Shown piece after piece: positions 1 through 7,974 of a DNA stretch of 64,000 nt; positions within the stretch are counted from its first letter, which is position 1; every line of letters starts with the position of its first letter. Source of the stretch: Paenibacillus tyrphae (GTDB taxonomy: Bacteria > Bacillota > Bacilli > Paenibacillales > NBRC-103111); NCBI RefSeq assembly GCF_000722545.1, contig NZ_JNVM01000022.1, positions 16,369 through 80,368 of the forward strand, given 5' to 3'. The notes below the pieces were generated by a model. That model was not told the DNA's origin. It ran no database searches and saw nothing but the letters and a program-made list of their open reading frames with translations. Made by a program: the position numbers and the translations under genes.

Positions 1-644
1 TGACTCCCGCCAAGCTGACGCAGCAGCGCGGTATTATCCGCCAGACTTTCATTGAAGCTGACGCGCGGCCCCCGAACTAAAGCCTCCGAGGCCGGTTCGC
101 CGAGACTGCGTTTTTTCTCGCTTCCGCTGGCCAGGACGAAGACGTTCGGGCAGCCGTCGATCAAGAGGCCGGCATTCCCTTTCCATAAACCGGGCAGCAA
201 ATCGCGCAGGTTCCCTGCTTCTCCCAGCTCACTCACGGACAAGATCCGATTTTTGATGTGCAGCGGCAGTTCATCCGCACAGCTTGGCATGGCGAAGTCG
301 GACATCAGCAAAGGTAAAATATGCGTATCGATGTAGTTTTTGTCCGCAAGCTCCTTGACCAGGATCAAGGCAGCTTTCGTCCGCGCCCCGCCTATTTCAA
401 ACGTCCGGATCAAGATATCGTCATTGTGGCCTAATCTGTCCTGAAGCTCCGGCAAGTCCTTCTCGAACTTTCCGGTAAAGACGTATAACTGCTCTTCGGA
501 GGCGGGCTTGCCGCTGCTGCGGATCGTCAAAGCTGATTTCAACCAAGCTCCCAGCTTGTACACGCCATAAGGCACCAAACTGCAGAGGACGGCTTGCACA
601 ATAATTTCCCAATGCCTCGTAAGAGTCGAAATAAATTTCCACAT
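1..644 (-). CDS. GerA-family spore germinant receptor A subunit (partial, 3' end missing)
   Basis: The reverse strand from an ATG at 644 stays open to the window edge, giving 214 residues. The GerA signature is visible near the edge: EPASEALVRGPRVSFNESL, followed by NTALLR. Upstream, NDDILIRTFEIGGARTKAAL matches the N-terminal cytoplasmic domain of GerA/GerKA proteins. Family members sit in the inner spore membrane with B and C subunits and sense germinants; the membrane domain would lie beyond the window. The N-terminus has an unusual hydrophobic stretch (about residues 10-30), so the true start may be further in. The gene follows glutamate dehydrogenase on the same strand but a terminator separates them. 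Confidence 0.85.
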   Translation of the reverse strand, partial: MWKFISTLTRHWEIIVQAVLCSLVPYGVYKLGAWLKSALTIRSSGKPASEEQLYVFTGKFEKDLPELQDRLGHNDDILIRTFEIGGARTKAALILVKELADKNYIDTHILPLLMSDFAMPSCADELPLHIKNRILSVSELGEAGNLRDLLPGLWKGNAGLLIDGCPNVFVLASGSEKKRSLGEPASEALVRGPRVSFNESLADNTALLRQLGGS

Positions 645-707
645 GCCTGTCGCCCCCCATATTATGGTGAGCAAACCGTAATTTTGTTATGCGGGGGCGA
701 CGGCTGC

Positions 708-744
708 AAAACAAAAATCCACCTATGTTCCCATAGATGGATTT
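708..744 (-). terminator. Intrinsic terminator after glutamate dehydrogenase
   Basis: Arms at 715-727 and 732-744 form a 13-bp stem with one mismatch and a 4-base loop. On the minus strand the stem is followed by TTTTTGTTTT. It lies about 20 bp past the dehydrogenase stop codon. Confidence 0.85.
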
Positions 745-764
745 CCGTTTGCTTCTATCCAGGC

Positions 765-2078
765 TTATACCCAGCCTCTCCACTTGATGGCCTCGGCCAC
801 CCGCTTCAGCCCAACGATGTAAGCCGCCAGGCGCATGTCTACTTTTTTGTCCGTCGAGGTCCGGTACACATTGTGGAAGGAGGTGGTCAATATTTTTTCC
901 AGCTTGTCTTGAACTTCTTCCTCCGACCAGTAGTAGCCTTGGTTGTTTTGTACCCATTCGAAATAGGAGACAACCACGCCGCCGGCGCTGGCCAGCACGT
1001 CCGGAACGAGCAGAATGCCGCGGTTCGTCAAAATTTCGGTCGCCTTGAGCGTCGTCGGTCCGTTCGCTGCTTCGACTACGATGCGAGCCTTGATGTCCGG
1101 CGCATTCTCCTCCGTAAGCTGGTTTTCGATGGCTGCCGGAACCAGAATGTCGCATTCTTGGACGAGCAGCTCTTTATTTGTAATTTGCTGACTTTTAAAA
1201 TAAGGCGTGACCGTGCCGAACGAATCCCGCTTGTCCAGCAGCGTCGGAATATCGAGGCCTTCCGGATCGTACAAAGCGCCGTAAGCGTCGGAGATGCCCA
1301 CGACCTTCGCTCCCGCTTCATGCAGGAATTGAGCGAGGAAGCTGCCTGCGTTTCCGAAGCCTTGAATGATAATGCGGGAGCCCGGAATTTCGAGGCCTGC
1401 GATTTTGGCAGCCTCTTTCATGACGATCGTTACACCGAGCGCAGTCGAGGACTCTCTGCCCGCGGAGCCGCCCAGTACAAGCGGCTTGCCGGTAATAAAG
1501 CCCGGCGAATCGAATTCGCGGATGCGGCTGTATTCGTCCATCATCCAAGCCATAACTTGCGAGTTCGTGAATACGTCCGGCGCCGGAATGTCTTTGGTCG
1601 GGCCGACCAATTGGCTGATGGCGCGGACATAACCGCGGCTCAAACGCTCCTGCTCGCGGAAGGACATCGACCGCGGATCGCACTGGATACCGCCCTTGCC
1701 GCCTCCGTACGGAAGCCCCGTAATGCCGCATTTGATGCTCATCCACATGGACAATGCTTTGACTTCCTCTTCCGTTACGTCGGGATGAAAGCGGACGCCG
1801 CCTTTGGTCGGGCCGACCGCATCGTTATGCTGAGCGCGGTAACCTGTAAATACTTTAATCGAGTCGTCGTCCATGCGAACTGGAATGCGTACCGTCAGCA
1901 GTCGAAGCGGCTCCTTCAACAAGTCGTATACATCGTCCTTATACCCCATTCGATCGAGAGCGGTACGGATAACGTCCTGCGTTCTTTCGAACAAATTGAG
2001 CTTCTCTTGCGCTTGCGTAGGTTCATTCTTATCGTTCTGTTCGTTCTTTACGATCAAGGACACGTGGACTTCCCCCAT
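765..2078 (-). CDS. NAD-dependent glutamate dehydrogenase (RocG/GudB type)
   Basis: Glu/Leu/Phe/Val dehydrogenase that oxidatively deaminates glutamate to 2-oxoglutarate and ammonia. The glutamate-binding core is clear (VGPTKGGVRFHP, then LPYGGGKGG with the catalytic lysine, then GPTKDIPAPD). The Rossmann motif is QGFGNAGS and the C-terminus SYFEWVQNNQGYYW is almost that of Bacillus RocG. About 437 residues from the ATG at 2078. No ribosome-binding site precedes that ATG, whereas GGGGGAAG lies just before a GTG at 2063, so 432 residues is also likely. The longer frame to 2156 is probably untranslated. Single-gene unit with its own terminator. Confidence 0.95.
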   Translation of the reverse strand: MGEVHVSLIVKNEQNDKNEPTQAQEKLNLFERTQDVIRTALDRMGYKDDVYDLLKEPLRLLTVRIPVRMDDDSIKVFTGYRAQHNDAVGPTKGGVRFHPDVTEEEVKALSMWMSIKCGITGLPYGGGKGGIQCDPRSMSFREQERLSRGYVRAISQLVGPTKDIPAPDVFTNSQVMAWMMDEYSRIREFDSPGFITGKPLVLGGSAGRESSTALGVTIVMKEAAKIAGLEIPGSRIIIQGFGNAGSFLAQFLHEAGAKVVGISDAYGALYDPEGLDIPTLLDKRDSFGTVTPYFKSQQITNKELLVQECDILVPAAIENQLTEENAPDIKARIVVEAANGPTTLKATEILTNRGILLVPDVLASAGGVVVSYFEWVQNNQGYYWSEEEVQDKLEKILTTSFHNVYRTSTDKKVDMRLAAYIVGLKRVAEAIKWRGWV

Positions 2079-2354
2079 GTTGTTATATTGGTTAAGTGTG
2101 AGCCCGGCAATCCAATATCTGGCCTTGCCCAGCACCCTCAATAAGGTATAACACAAAAAGAAATATTGTACAATATATAAATATTTATAGCCTTATATTC
2201 AATGAATAGTTTCCTTTATTGTGCTGTTTTATCAATTTATAAGACCTCATCCTTTAAGCCCTCCTCATTTTTTTTCTATTATATGATCCATATGATATGA
2301 TTCTAGTGAATTCTACATATAGAATTCATTTATTTTGGTTAAGGAGACGGAGAA

Positions 2355-2909
2355 ATGAAAACAGAAAAAGAAAAAATGCTGAATGGCGAACTCTATCTTG
2401 CGGCTGACCCGGAATTGCTGCAAGAACGGGCAAATGCACGAAGACTAACCAGATTATACAATCAAACATTAGAAACGGAAGAAAGCACACGGACTGAACT
2501 ATTAAAAGAATTGTTCGGTTCTACTGGAAAAAGTATATACATAGAACCGAATTTGCGCTGTGATTATGGTTACAACATTCATGTTGGCGAAAATTTTTAT
2601 GCAAATTTCGATTGCGTCTTCTTGGATGTATGCGAAATTCGGATTGGGGATAACTGCTTCATTGCCCCGGGTGTACACATTTATACAGCTACGCATCCGC
2701 TGGATCCGAACGAAAGAAATTCGGGGGTTGAATACGGGAAGCCCGTAAAAATCGGCGACAATGTATGGATTGGCGGAAGAGCCGTCATAAACCCCGGGGT
2801 AACAATCGGCGATAACGTCGTTATCGCTTCTGGGGCAGTGGTAACAAAAGATGTGCCTGATAACGTGGTTGTAGGCGGAAATCCCGCAAAAATCATTAAG
2901 CCAATATAA
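2355..2909 (+). CDS. maa: Maltose O-acetyltransferase-type hexapeptide acetyltransferase
   Basis: A 184-residue protein with an N-terminal Mac domain (KEKMLNGELYLAADPEL, ARRLTRLYNQ) followed by left-handed beta-helix hexapeptide repeats (IRIGDNCFIAPGV, IGDNVWIGGRAVINPGVTIG, IGDNVVIASGAVVTKDVPDN). The catalytic histidine is expected in ATHPLDP. The family moves acetyl from acetyl-CoA to maltose, glucose or related sugars; the real acceptor is not known from sequence. The site AAGGAGACGG lies just before the ATG. The DNA is A/T-richer than the flanking genes. It diverges from glutamate dehydrogenase and stands alone. Confidence 0.9.
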   Translation: MKTEKEKMLNGELYLAADPELLQERANARRLTRLYNQTLETEESTRTELLKELFGSTGKSIYIEPNLRCDYGYNIHVGENFYANFDCVFLDVCEIRIGDNCFIAPGVHIYTATHPLDPNERNSGVEYGKPVKIGDNVWIGGRAVINPGVTIGDNVVIASGAVVTKDVPDNVVVGGNPAKIIKPI

Positions 2910-2966
2910 ATTATTATTACTAAATAATAGGCTATGTTTTAAAATAATGTTGAAATTATATAACTT

Positions 2967-2995
2967 TTAAGGGAAGCCATTTTGACTTCCCTTAA
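2967..2995. terminator. Hairpin between convergent genes
   Basis: TTAAGGGAAG and CTTCCCTTAA are perfect 10-base arms around a 9-base loop. It lies between the convergent acetyltransferase (ends 2909) and hydrolase (ends 3046) and could serve both, though the T-tracts on each side are short. Confidence 0.6.
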
Positions 2996-3045
2996 TTCAC
3001 TTTTAAAGAAGGTTATATATCAACCATTTTCTATTATCATTTAAC

Positions 3046-3747
3046 CTATATATGGTTCTTTAGCCATTGTCTGAAATACTGCAACTGTTCCTGAGTATGG
3101 AAATAGTGTTCTCCATTCTCCATTACTTGCAAATTACAGTTAAAGCGTTTGGCAAATTCAGATACAATGTCAAACTCACATAAGTTATCTCCTGAACCAT
3201 AGAGAATTGAAGTCGGATTATTCCAAGCAACAATAGGATGTTCTTTCACATAACAGTAGTAATCCCAATAGAGAGTTTGTCCAATAGGTGTGGAAATTTC
3301 TTTCTCTATTTTTAGTCTACTCTCACTTACGTTAAACCATGACATCATATTATTTATTATACGTTCCATATTTACCACAGGAGAGAGAAACAAACACTGA
3401 TTCAATGGCTCATTGCAATATTCTAATAGGCTGAAATATGCTCCCATGCTACAAGCAAAAATGCTTATATTATTTGATAACGATTTTGCATATGTCATAA
3501 TTTTATTAAGGTCTTGAACACAGTTTTGAACTTTACAAAGATAAGTATCATCTTTACGTTCACCATGTTGAGGCAAATCGAAACTAAGAACTTGATAACC
3601 TACTGCTGTTGCTTCTTCTGCAAATACAATAATCGAGTCATCTGCCTTATTTGACATGTTACCATGCACAACTATAAATAACTTATCTGATTTGTCCCCC
3701 CACAAAATTGCTGGAATATTTTCGATCTTTAAATTATGTCTTATCAT
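3046..3747 (-). CDS. Alpha/beta hydrolase
   Basis: A 233-residue protein with the hydrolase order: oxyanion region VVHGN (about residue 27), nucleophile elbow ACSMGAY, acid in GSGDNLCEFD, and histidine in GEHYFH near the C-terminus. No signal peptide, so probably cytoplasmic. The substrate cannot be told; the fold covers esterases, lipases and peptidases. The coding DNA is A/T-rich compared with its G/C-rich neighbours and lies next to a transposase remnant, which suggests horizontal acquisition. Confidence 0.8.
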   Translation of the reverse strand: MIRHNLKIENIPAILWGDKSDKLFIVVHGNMSNKADDSIIVFAEEATAVGYQVLSFDLPQHGERKDDTYLCKVQNCVQDLNKIMTYAKSLSNNISIFACSMGAYFSLLEYCNEPLNQCLFLSPVVNMERIINNMMSWFNVSESRLKIEKEISTPIGQTLYWDYYCYVKEHPIVAWNNPTSILYGSGDNLCEFDIVSEFAKRFNCNLQVMENGEHYFHTQEQLQYFRQWLKNHI

Positions 3748-3793
3748 TACATCTATCCTCCATGAAATATAAATAATTCATGATTCCTAAAAT

Positions 3794-4127
3794 TCAAATC
3801 GGTGTTTCATTCCATCTACGCAAATAACCTGCAATCATACATTTAGCGTATTTAAGCCATCTATCTAATTGTTTTCTTGCTTTTGTAAGTGGCAGAGTTT
3901 GTGAAGTCAGTAAAATCTTATAACAGGATTTACTATCGTTGCTTTCCTTTATACTTTCCGTTTCTTGATACAGTTTCGGCACTACAATGTCGGCAGACTC
4001 TTCCCTTGGCAAATCTAAATTCCTTGACTTCTTCTGTCACTTGACCTATCTGTGTACCTAATACAAGCAGTTCTACTAAATAGGAAAGTAACCGTTCTTT
4101 ATTAACGAACCTGTATATATGGCTCAA
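3794..4127 (-). pseudogene. Decayed transposase fragment, IS1595/ISXO2-like
   Basis: Two reverse-strand frames overlap. The first gives VCRHCSAETVSRNGKYKGKQ, resembling the zinc-ribbon start of IS1595-family transposases. After a frameshift near 3935 the second continues with KARKQLDRWLKYAKCMIAGY, which matches the segment that normally follows. The DDE catalytic part is absent, so this is a dead remnant. No flanking inverted repeats were recognised. The family call rests on short motifs only. Confidence 0.55.
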
Positions 4128-4191
4128 CTATAGCCTATCATCAATAATGTATCTGTTTTCAACATTTATTTAAAGCATAGCCAAATAATAA

Positions 4192-4233
4192 AAGGAGATA
4201 TCAAAAAGACACATGTCTCAGCGATATCTCCTT
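4192..4233. terminator. Inverted repeat, possible terminator
   Basis: AAGGAGATATC at 4192-4202 pairs perfectly with GATATCTCCTT at 4223-4233 around a 20-base loop. It lies downstream of the GNAT gene stop (4256), but on that strand no long T-tract follows. It could also be an insertion-sequence end left by the nearby transposase remnant. Confidence 0.4.
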
Positions 4234-4255
4234 AAGACGTTGCAAAAATCGGTGA

Positions 4256-4786
4256 TTACAATAGAGCGGCTTCTTTCAAATGAATCCGGTAACTCTTCAC
4301 AAGCGTATGGCCATTGCGCATATCCTTGTCGAAGGCGCGCTCGAAGCCTAAGCGCTCATACAATCGGACCGCAGACTCCATCATGTCCGACGTATGTAAA
4401 TGCAGCGTAGCCGCCCCTAAGGCGAGGGAGCGCCTGGCGCTTTCTTGTATTAAGAGCGTCGCAACTCCCCGGCCTCGCACGGCTGGCGAAACGGACAGAA
4501 AGCGGATGATCGGCGATTGAATCCCAAGCTCCGGCATGCCGTAAGCGGCTTCGGAGGACAAGAACAGCTGCACGCTGCCGACCACCTTCCCCGCAAGCTC
4601 GGCAACAAGCCGGGCTGCAGGACTGTCTCCATCGACGGAGGTCCGGATCGACTCCCGGTATGGCTCCCACCGGGCGGGAGGCAGCACCGTCCGGTACTGC
4701 TCATAAGCCTCCAGCATGACCGCGAGAATCGCTTCCCGGTCAAGCTCCGTCGCATCGCGAATCCGAATTTCATCCGATTTCCCCAT
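4256..4786 (-). CDS. GNAT-family N-acetyltransferase
   Basis: About 176 residues with the GNAT layout: N-terminal IRIRDATELDREAILAV, a central beta-4 segment IIRFLSVSPAVRGRGVATLL carrying the acetyl-CoA-binding R-G-R-G-V-A signature, and AVRLYERLGFERAF near the end. The start is the ATG at 4786, preceded by GGGTGGGG; an upstream ATG at 4858 would add 24 unconserved residues. The acceptor is unknown. It runs in the same direction as bluB but is about 170 bp downstream, so a shared transcript is uncertain. Confidence 0.85.
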   Translation of the reverse strand: MGKSDEIRIRDATELDREAILAVMLEAYEQYRTVLPPARWEPYRESIRTSVDGDSPAARLVAELAGKVVGSVQLFLSSEAAYGMPELGIQSPIIRFLSVSPAVRGRGVATLLIQESARRSLALGAATLHLHTSDMMESAVRLYERLGFERAFDKDMRNGHTLVKSYRIHLKEAALL

Positions 4787-4955
4787 AGCACCCCACCCGT
4801 TTTCCTTAAGCTCCATCCGATTCGCCATTGGCAACAGCCAAATATCAACTAAACTCATCGGATATAACGTATTTATTTTTACTGTATCATCGGGTTGTTA
4901 TGCCGTCAAGACGCCGGTTCATTGACATTTTCAATCGAAAAATAGAAAAATTCAA

Positions 4956-5606
4956 TCATTCCGGATGCCGATTTCCCCATGTCTCATGATAGATGAGGTC
5001 CTGCAAGGAGCGGCGCTTCTCCCATTGAGCCGTCTCCAGGATCGGCTTCTCCGGGTAATTCTCCGTATACCCGACCGACAGCAGCGCGATCGGATCAATA
5101 TGCGGCGGAATTCCCAGAATCTCGCGCACATCGTTTTTCTTATAAAAGCTTACCCATCCCATAGCAAGCCCTTCTACACAGGCGGCCAGCCACATATTTT
5201 GGATCGCGCAGGCGACGGACAGCATGTCGGTCTCGGGGATGGAATTGCGGCCGAGCACATGGGCCCCTCCCCGGGTAGGATCGCATGTAATGCAGATCGT
5301 CAGCGGCGCCTGCTTCAGCCCTTCCACCTTGAGGCTGAGGAATTGGTCCTGACGCTGGCCTTCGTAATGGATCGCCAGCGCCCTTCTTTCCTTGTCCGCG
5401 GCCCAGGCCAGCCGCTCTTTCAGCGGCTCCGAAGTTACCAATATAAAGTTCCAAGGCTGCATAAAGCCGACGGACGGCGCATGGTGGCCGGCGTGAAGCA
5501 CGTTCGTCACCGCTTCCTCCGGAATCGGGTCCGGCAGGAAGGAGCGGACATCCCTTCTCGTATAGATGACCTTGTACAAAGCTTCCTTTTCCTGATCCGT
5601 AAACAT
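4956..5606 (-). CDS. bluB: 5,6-dimethylbenzimidazole synthase BluB
   Basis: A 216-residue flavin-destructase of the nitroreductase fold. BluB breaks down reduced FMN with oxygen to make 5,6-dimethylbenzimidazole, the lower ligand of vitamin B12. Diagnostic segments are YTRRDVRSF, HHAPSVGFMQPWNFILV, the GMGWVSFY-type turn and HIDPIALLSVGY. The site GGGAGGGATCGT precedes the ATG. It starts only 19 bp after the thiC stop codon on the same strand, so it was probably cotranscribed with thiC before the phage separated them. Another nitroreductase-family role is possible but less likely. Confidence 0.85.
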   Translation of the reverse strand: MFTDQEKEALYKVIYTRRDVRSFLPDPIPEEAVTNVLHAGHHAPSVGFMQPWNFILVTSEPLKERLAWAADKERRALAIHYEGQRQDQFLSLKVEGLKQAPLTICITCDPTRGGAHVLGRNSIPETDMLSVACAIQNMWLAACVEGLAMGWVSFYKKNDVREILGIPPHIDPIALLSVGYTENYPEKPILETAQWEKRRSLQDLIYHETWGNRHPE

Positions 5607-5625
5607 ACGATCCCTCCCAGGGTGT

Positions 5626-5878
5626 TTAATTGTAAATCAAACCACCCGCTTTCTTGAATTCCCTAGACTTATCCTCCAAGCCTTTCTCAAGCGCGGCGCG
5701 GTCTTCCAAACCGTGTTGTTTAGCATATTCCCGTATATCCTGCGTAATACGCATGCTGCAAAACTTGGGGCCGCACATCGAGCAAAAATGCGCCGTCTTC
5801 GCGCCTTCCGCCGGAAGCGTCTCATCGTGATACTCCAGTGCTCTTTCCGGATCGAGCGACAGATGAAATTGATCCCGC
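5626..5878 (-). pseudogene. thiC: thiC 3' fragment, cut off by the prophage
   Basis: The reverse strand reads RDQFHLSLDPERALEYHDE and later AHFCSMCGPKFCSMRITQD, ending LIYN and a stop at 5626. This is the C-terminus of phosphomethylpyrimidine synthase. It carries the CX2CX4C motif that binds the [4Fe-4S] cluster essential for this radical-SAM enzyme. The rest of the gene lies 34.7 kb away at 40588-42127. The fragment has no start codon or promoter of its own that I can see, so it should not be translated. Confidence 0.97.
5874..5878. repeat. Target-site duplication, left copy
   Basis: CCCGC here is repeated at 40588-40592, exactly outside the prophage ends. Mu-type transposition makes 5-bp duplications. 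Four of the five bases fit the known Mu preference CYSRG. Confidence 0.95.
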
Positions 5879-5906
5879 TGTGGGGTATCACTGAATATGA
5901 GAAAAA
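5879..5906 (+). repeat. Left terminal inverted repeat (attL end)
   Basis: The first 28 bases match the last 28 bases of the element, read inward, at 21 positions. Both start TGTGG and both end in GAAAAA. By analogy with Mu this would be the outermost MuA-binding site. Confidence 0.85.
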
Positions 5907-5914
5907 CAAAACTC

Positions 5915-6119
5915 CGTTACAACCCGTGATTGAACGTTACCTGAAGTTACGAGAACCCAAGAAAATAAAGGAAAAGTGAGTGTGTGAGTGTGTCCAGTAT
6001 GCAAAGAGGACGATCTACCGGAGTGAGACGAATTTCCGGCTGATCATCCTCTTTTATGCGTTCCAGAACAAAAAAAGATAGTGAGCGTGTAAGTGTGTGT
6101 AAAAACGTTAGAACCCGCG
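5915..6119 (+). repeat. Paired subterminal motifs, candidate transposase-binding sites
   Basis: CGTTACAACCCGTG (5915) recurs as CGTTAGAACCCGCG (6106) with two changes. AGTGAGTGTGTGAGTGTGT (5975) recurs as AGTGAGCGTGTAAGTGTGT (6080) with two changes. The order is reversed in the second pair, giving an A-B-B-A layout within 205 bp of the end. Assignment to MuA is inference from position. Confidence 0.55.
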
Positions 6120-6188
6120 TTACTACTGCGTTAATGCTGTTTTTCATGCCCGAAAAAGGGCCGAAATCGAACGAAAAATTAACGGATG

Positions 6189-6303
6189 ACTGCGGAACTT
6201 TACTGCGGAACTTGAATTCGACTGCGGAACTTCGCCGGAAACCCGCGTCACTGCTGGAGTTTTTAGGATTTTCGGTCGCCACGCGCTCGTTTAACTGCGG
6301 AAC
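6189..6303 (+). repeat. Four direct copies of ACTGCGGAAC
   Basis: Identical 10-mers start at 6189, 6202, 6221 and 6294. The first three are spaced 13 and 19 bp; the last ends just past the repressor stop codon. They may bind transposase or a regulator. Confidence 0.7.
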
Positions 6304-6309
6304 CATGAT

Positions 6310-7173
6310 TTACAGTTCGTTGATGACCAATTCCGCAGCATCTTTCGGACTGATTATATCGACTACCAGGCCTAAAATTTGCATATCCTTGACTTTCGGA
6401 TCGTATACCATATCTTTCATCGAGTCATTCTCGGAAATGAGATAAGCCAGATCATTTTGTAACTTGAACCGTTTGATCGTCACACCATCGTCTACCTTTA
6501 CTAAGGCGATGTCGTTATTATCCACGCTCGGCTGCTGGCGCACGACGACATAACCGCCGTTTTCGATCCCCGCATTGATCATCGATTCCCCGTCTACTTT
6601 CACCGCGAAACAATTCTTGTATTTTCCAGGCACATGAAGATAGCCTTCAATGAATCGAACCATCTCAATCGGCACCCCGGCGGCCGCGCGGCCAAGGATT
6701 GGAATAGTGCTAGACGCAGCAGAATCCGGTGTCAATTCCTTTGAAGCTGCTTGCTCCGACTGTTCTCTTTTGAATGGAGTGGTCACATTCGAAGGGTTAT
6801 TCTTTGTTGTTTGTTCCTTCTGGAACATCGCTAATTCAATATATCGCTTTATGAATGCTCGATCTTGCTCGTCCAACTTCTCAAATTGGGAAACTACTTC
6901 CCAATTATCGTTAAAAAAAAGAGAGTCCTTTGTATGCTTCTCCTCTGTTGTCTCTTCACGGTATTCCTCTTCACCCTTCAGAATCCAGTCAGTAGAAACA
7001 TGAAAAAAATTGGATAAAGAAATGAGATAATTGCCGCCTGGAATACTTCCCTTCTCCCACTTGTTAACGCTACCCCTGGGTGCGCCTATTGAATCTTCGA
7101 GTTTATTCATCGATACCCCCTTAGATTCCCTTAGCTGCTTTATTCTTTCGGCGATACTACTCAATTCGAACAA
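6310..7173 (-). CDS. Phage repressor, XRE HTH plus S24 self-cleaving domain
   Basis: A 287-residue CI/LexA-like repressor. An N-terminal helix-turn-helix (about residues 7-60, IKQLRESKGVSMNKLE) is joined by a polar linker to a peptidase S24 domain. The cleavage site is GRAAAG (A165-G166), the catalytic serine is in DGESM (S197), and the lysine is in VTIKRF (K234). Such repressors cleave themselves when RecA is activated, which would make this prophage SOS-inducible, unlike Mu itself. It diverges from the early operon across an operator region at 7174-7280. Target genes are inferred from position. Confidence 0.93.
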   Translation of the reverse strand: MFELSSIAERIKQLRESKGVSMNKLEDSIGAPRGSVNKWEKGSIPGGNYLISLSNFFHVSTDWILKGEEEYREETTEEKHTKDSLFFNDNWEVVSQFEKLDEQDRAFIKRYIELAMFQKEQTTKNNPSNVTTPFKREQSEQAASKELTPDSAASSTIPILGRAAAGVPIEMVRFIEGYLHVPGKYKNCFAVKVDGESMINAGIENGGYVVVRQQPSVDNNDIALVKVDDGVTIKRFKLQNDLAYLISENDSMKDMVYDPKVKDMQILGLVVDIISPKDAAELVINEL

Positions 7174-7187
7174 CCTCCTACTGAATT

Positions 7188-7272
7188 TAGTCTGTATGAC
7201 TGAAATAAGTCTGCGACTTACTGATCGTAGTCTGTATTTTTACTTGACATCACTGACTATAGTCTGTATTAT
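7188..7272 (+). promoter_or_regulatory. Early promoter with repeated repressor operators
   Basis: A strong sigma-A promoter, TTGACA (7244-7249), 17-bp spacer, TATTAT (7267-7272), faces the early operon. TAGTCTGTAT occurs at 7188, 7228 and 7260. The last copy overlaps the -10 box. A related perfect palindrome TAAGTC-TGC-GACTTA lies at 7206-7220. This fits operator sites shared by the repressor and the Ner-like protein. Confidence 0.8.
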
Positions 7273-7360
7273 GAAGGTGGGTAGTAGATACCCAACTGAA
7301 TTATATCAGTAAACATGAAATGGTGCTATGACTAAGATTGTCGAAAAAGGAAGTGATAGG

Positions 7361-7573
7361 ATGGCACGTAAAAGGCCCGTCACAGCGTTCGGTTGGGAGA
7401 TCAAGAGACGATTGGCCGAAATGCAAATAGATCAGCGCGAATTTTGTCAAGAATACGACATCCCGGAGAATCGACTCGGCGATCTTATAACCGGCACACG
7501 CAAAGCAACCCGTTACCGTGAAAAGGTAGAAAAAATCCTCGGTATTAAATACCCCGAAACAAAAGCGAAATAA
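7361..7573 (+). CDS. Small HTH regulator, Ner/Cro-like
   Basis: A 70-residue basic protein, first gene of the rightward early operon. The segment FGWEIKRRLAEMQIDQREFC, followed by IPENRLGDLITGTRKATRY, has the spacing of an XRE helix-turn-helix. The position, opposite the repressor and before the transposase, is that of Mu ner, which turns down early and repressor transcription. The ATG at 7361 has AGGAAGTGATAGG upstream; a longer start at 7328 is weaker. The Ner role is inferred from position and size. Confidence 0.75.
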   Translation: MARKRPVTAFGWEIKRRLAEMQIDQREFCQEYDIPENRLGDLITGTRKATRYREKVEKILGIKYPETKAK

Positions 7574-7660
7574 CCAACCTCCGAAAAAAAACCTCATATC
7601 AAAGACAGAGAACGCCTCTTTTCTGTCTAGTTGAAAGATTGATCTGGAAGGAGTTAGACA

Positions 7661-7948
7661 ATGGAAAAACCTGTATTCAAACCTTGGGCGAATGCTGTCA
7701 CCCTTTGGTATGAACATTGTCCTGGCGCAAATGAAGCTAAGCAGCAGGCTCTGATCCAGACCGAACTGGAAACAATGAAACGCCTAGCAAGTATGGCTGA
7801 GCCTATTGCAAACGAGATCGGCGAGCTGTCCGTCCAGCTTACGGCATTGGAGTTTCGTCGAGAAGCTTTGTCGAAGCTCTATAAGGAACTGGAGAAGCAG
7901 TACAACGAGATTAGCGCATCGTATGATAATCGCTTAAACGGTAAGTAA
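7661..7948 (+). CDS. Unknown early phage protein with coiled coil
   Basis: A 95-residue protein between the Ner-like gene and the transposase, with GGAAGGAG before its ATG. The C-terminal two thirds are rich in Leu, Glu and Lys in a heptad-like pattern (about residues 40-88), suggesting a coiled coil. I do not recognise a family. No membrane segment or signal is present. It is probably cotranscribed with the transposase, whose ATG follows 26 bp after its stop. Confidence 0.6.
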   Translation: MEKPVFKPWANAVTLWYEHCPGANEAKQQALIQTELETMKRLASMAEPIANEIGELSVQLTALEFRREALSKLYKELEKQYNEISASYDNRLNGK

Positions 7949-7974
7949 TCGACACATAAGAGAGGAGGGAATAT

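Larger units (their letters stand above)
5879..6309. other. Prophage left-end control region without a gene
   Basis: These 431 bases hold no convincing gene. They contain the terminal repeat, two copies each of two longer motifs (5915-6119) and four copies of a 10-mer (6189-6303). In Mu the equivalent region carries the MuA-binding sites of attL. Two overlapping frames here (minus 5947-6306, plus 6056-6445) lack ribosome-binding sites and run through the repeats. Confidence 0.7.

Noticed and set aside
594..2144. 516-codon plus frame opposite glutamate dehydrogenase
   Set aside because: Antisense shadow of a strongly recognised enzyme; no ribosome-binding site.
5947..6306. 119-codon minus frame just after the repressor
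   Set aside because: It has no ribosome-binding site and runs through the terminal repeats and the 10-mer array; composition is not protein-like.
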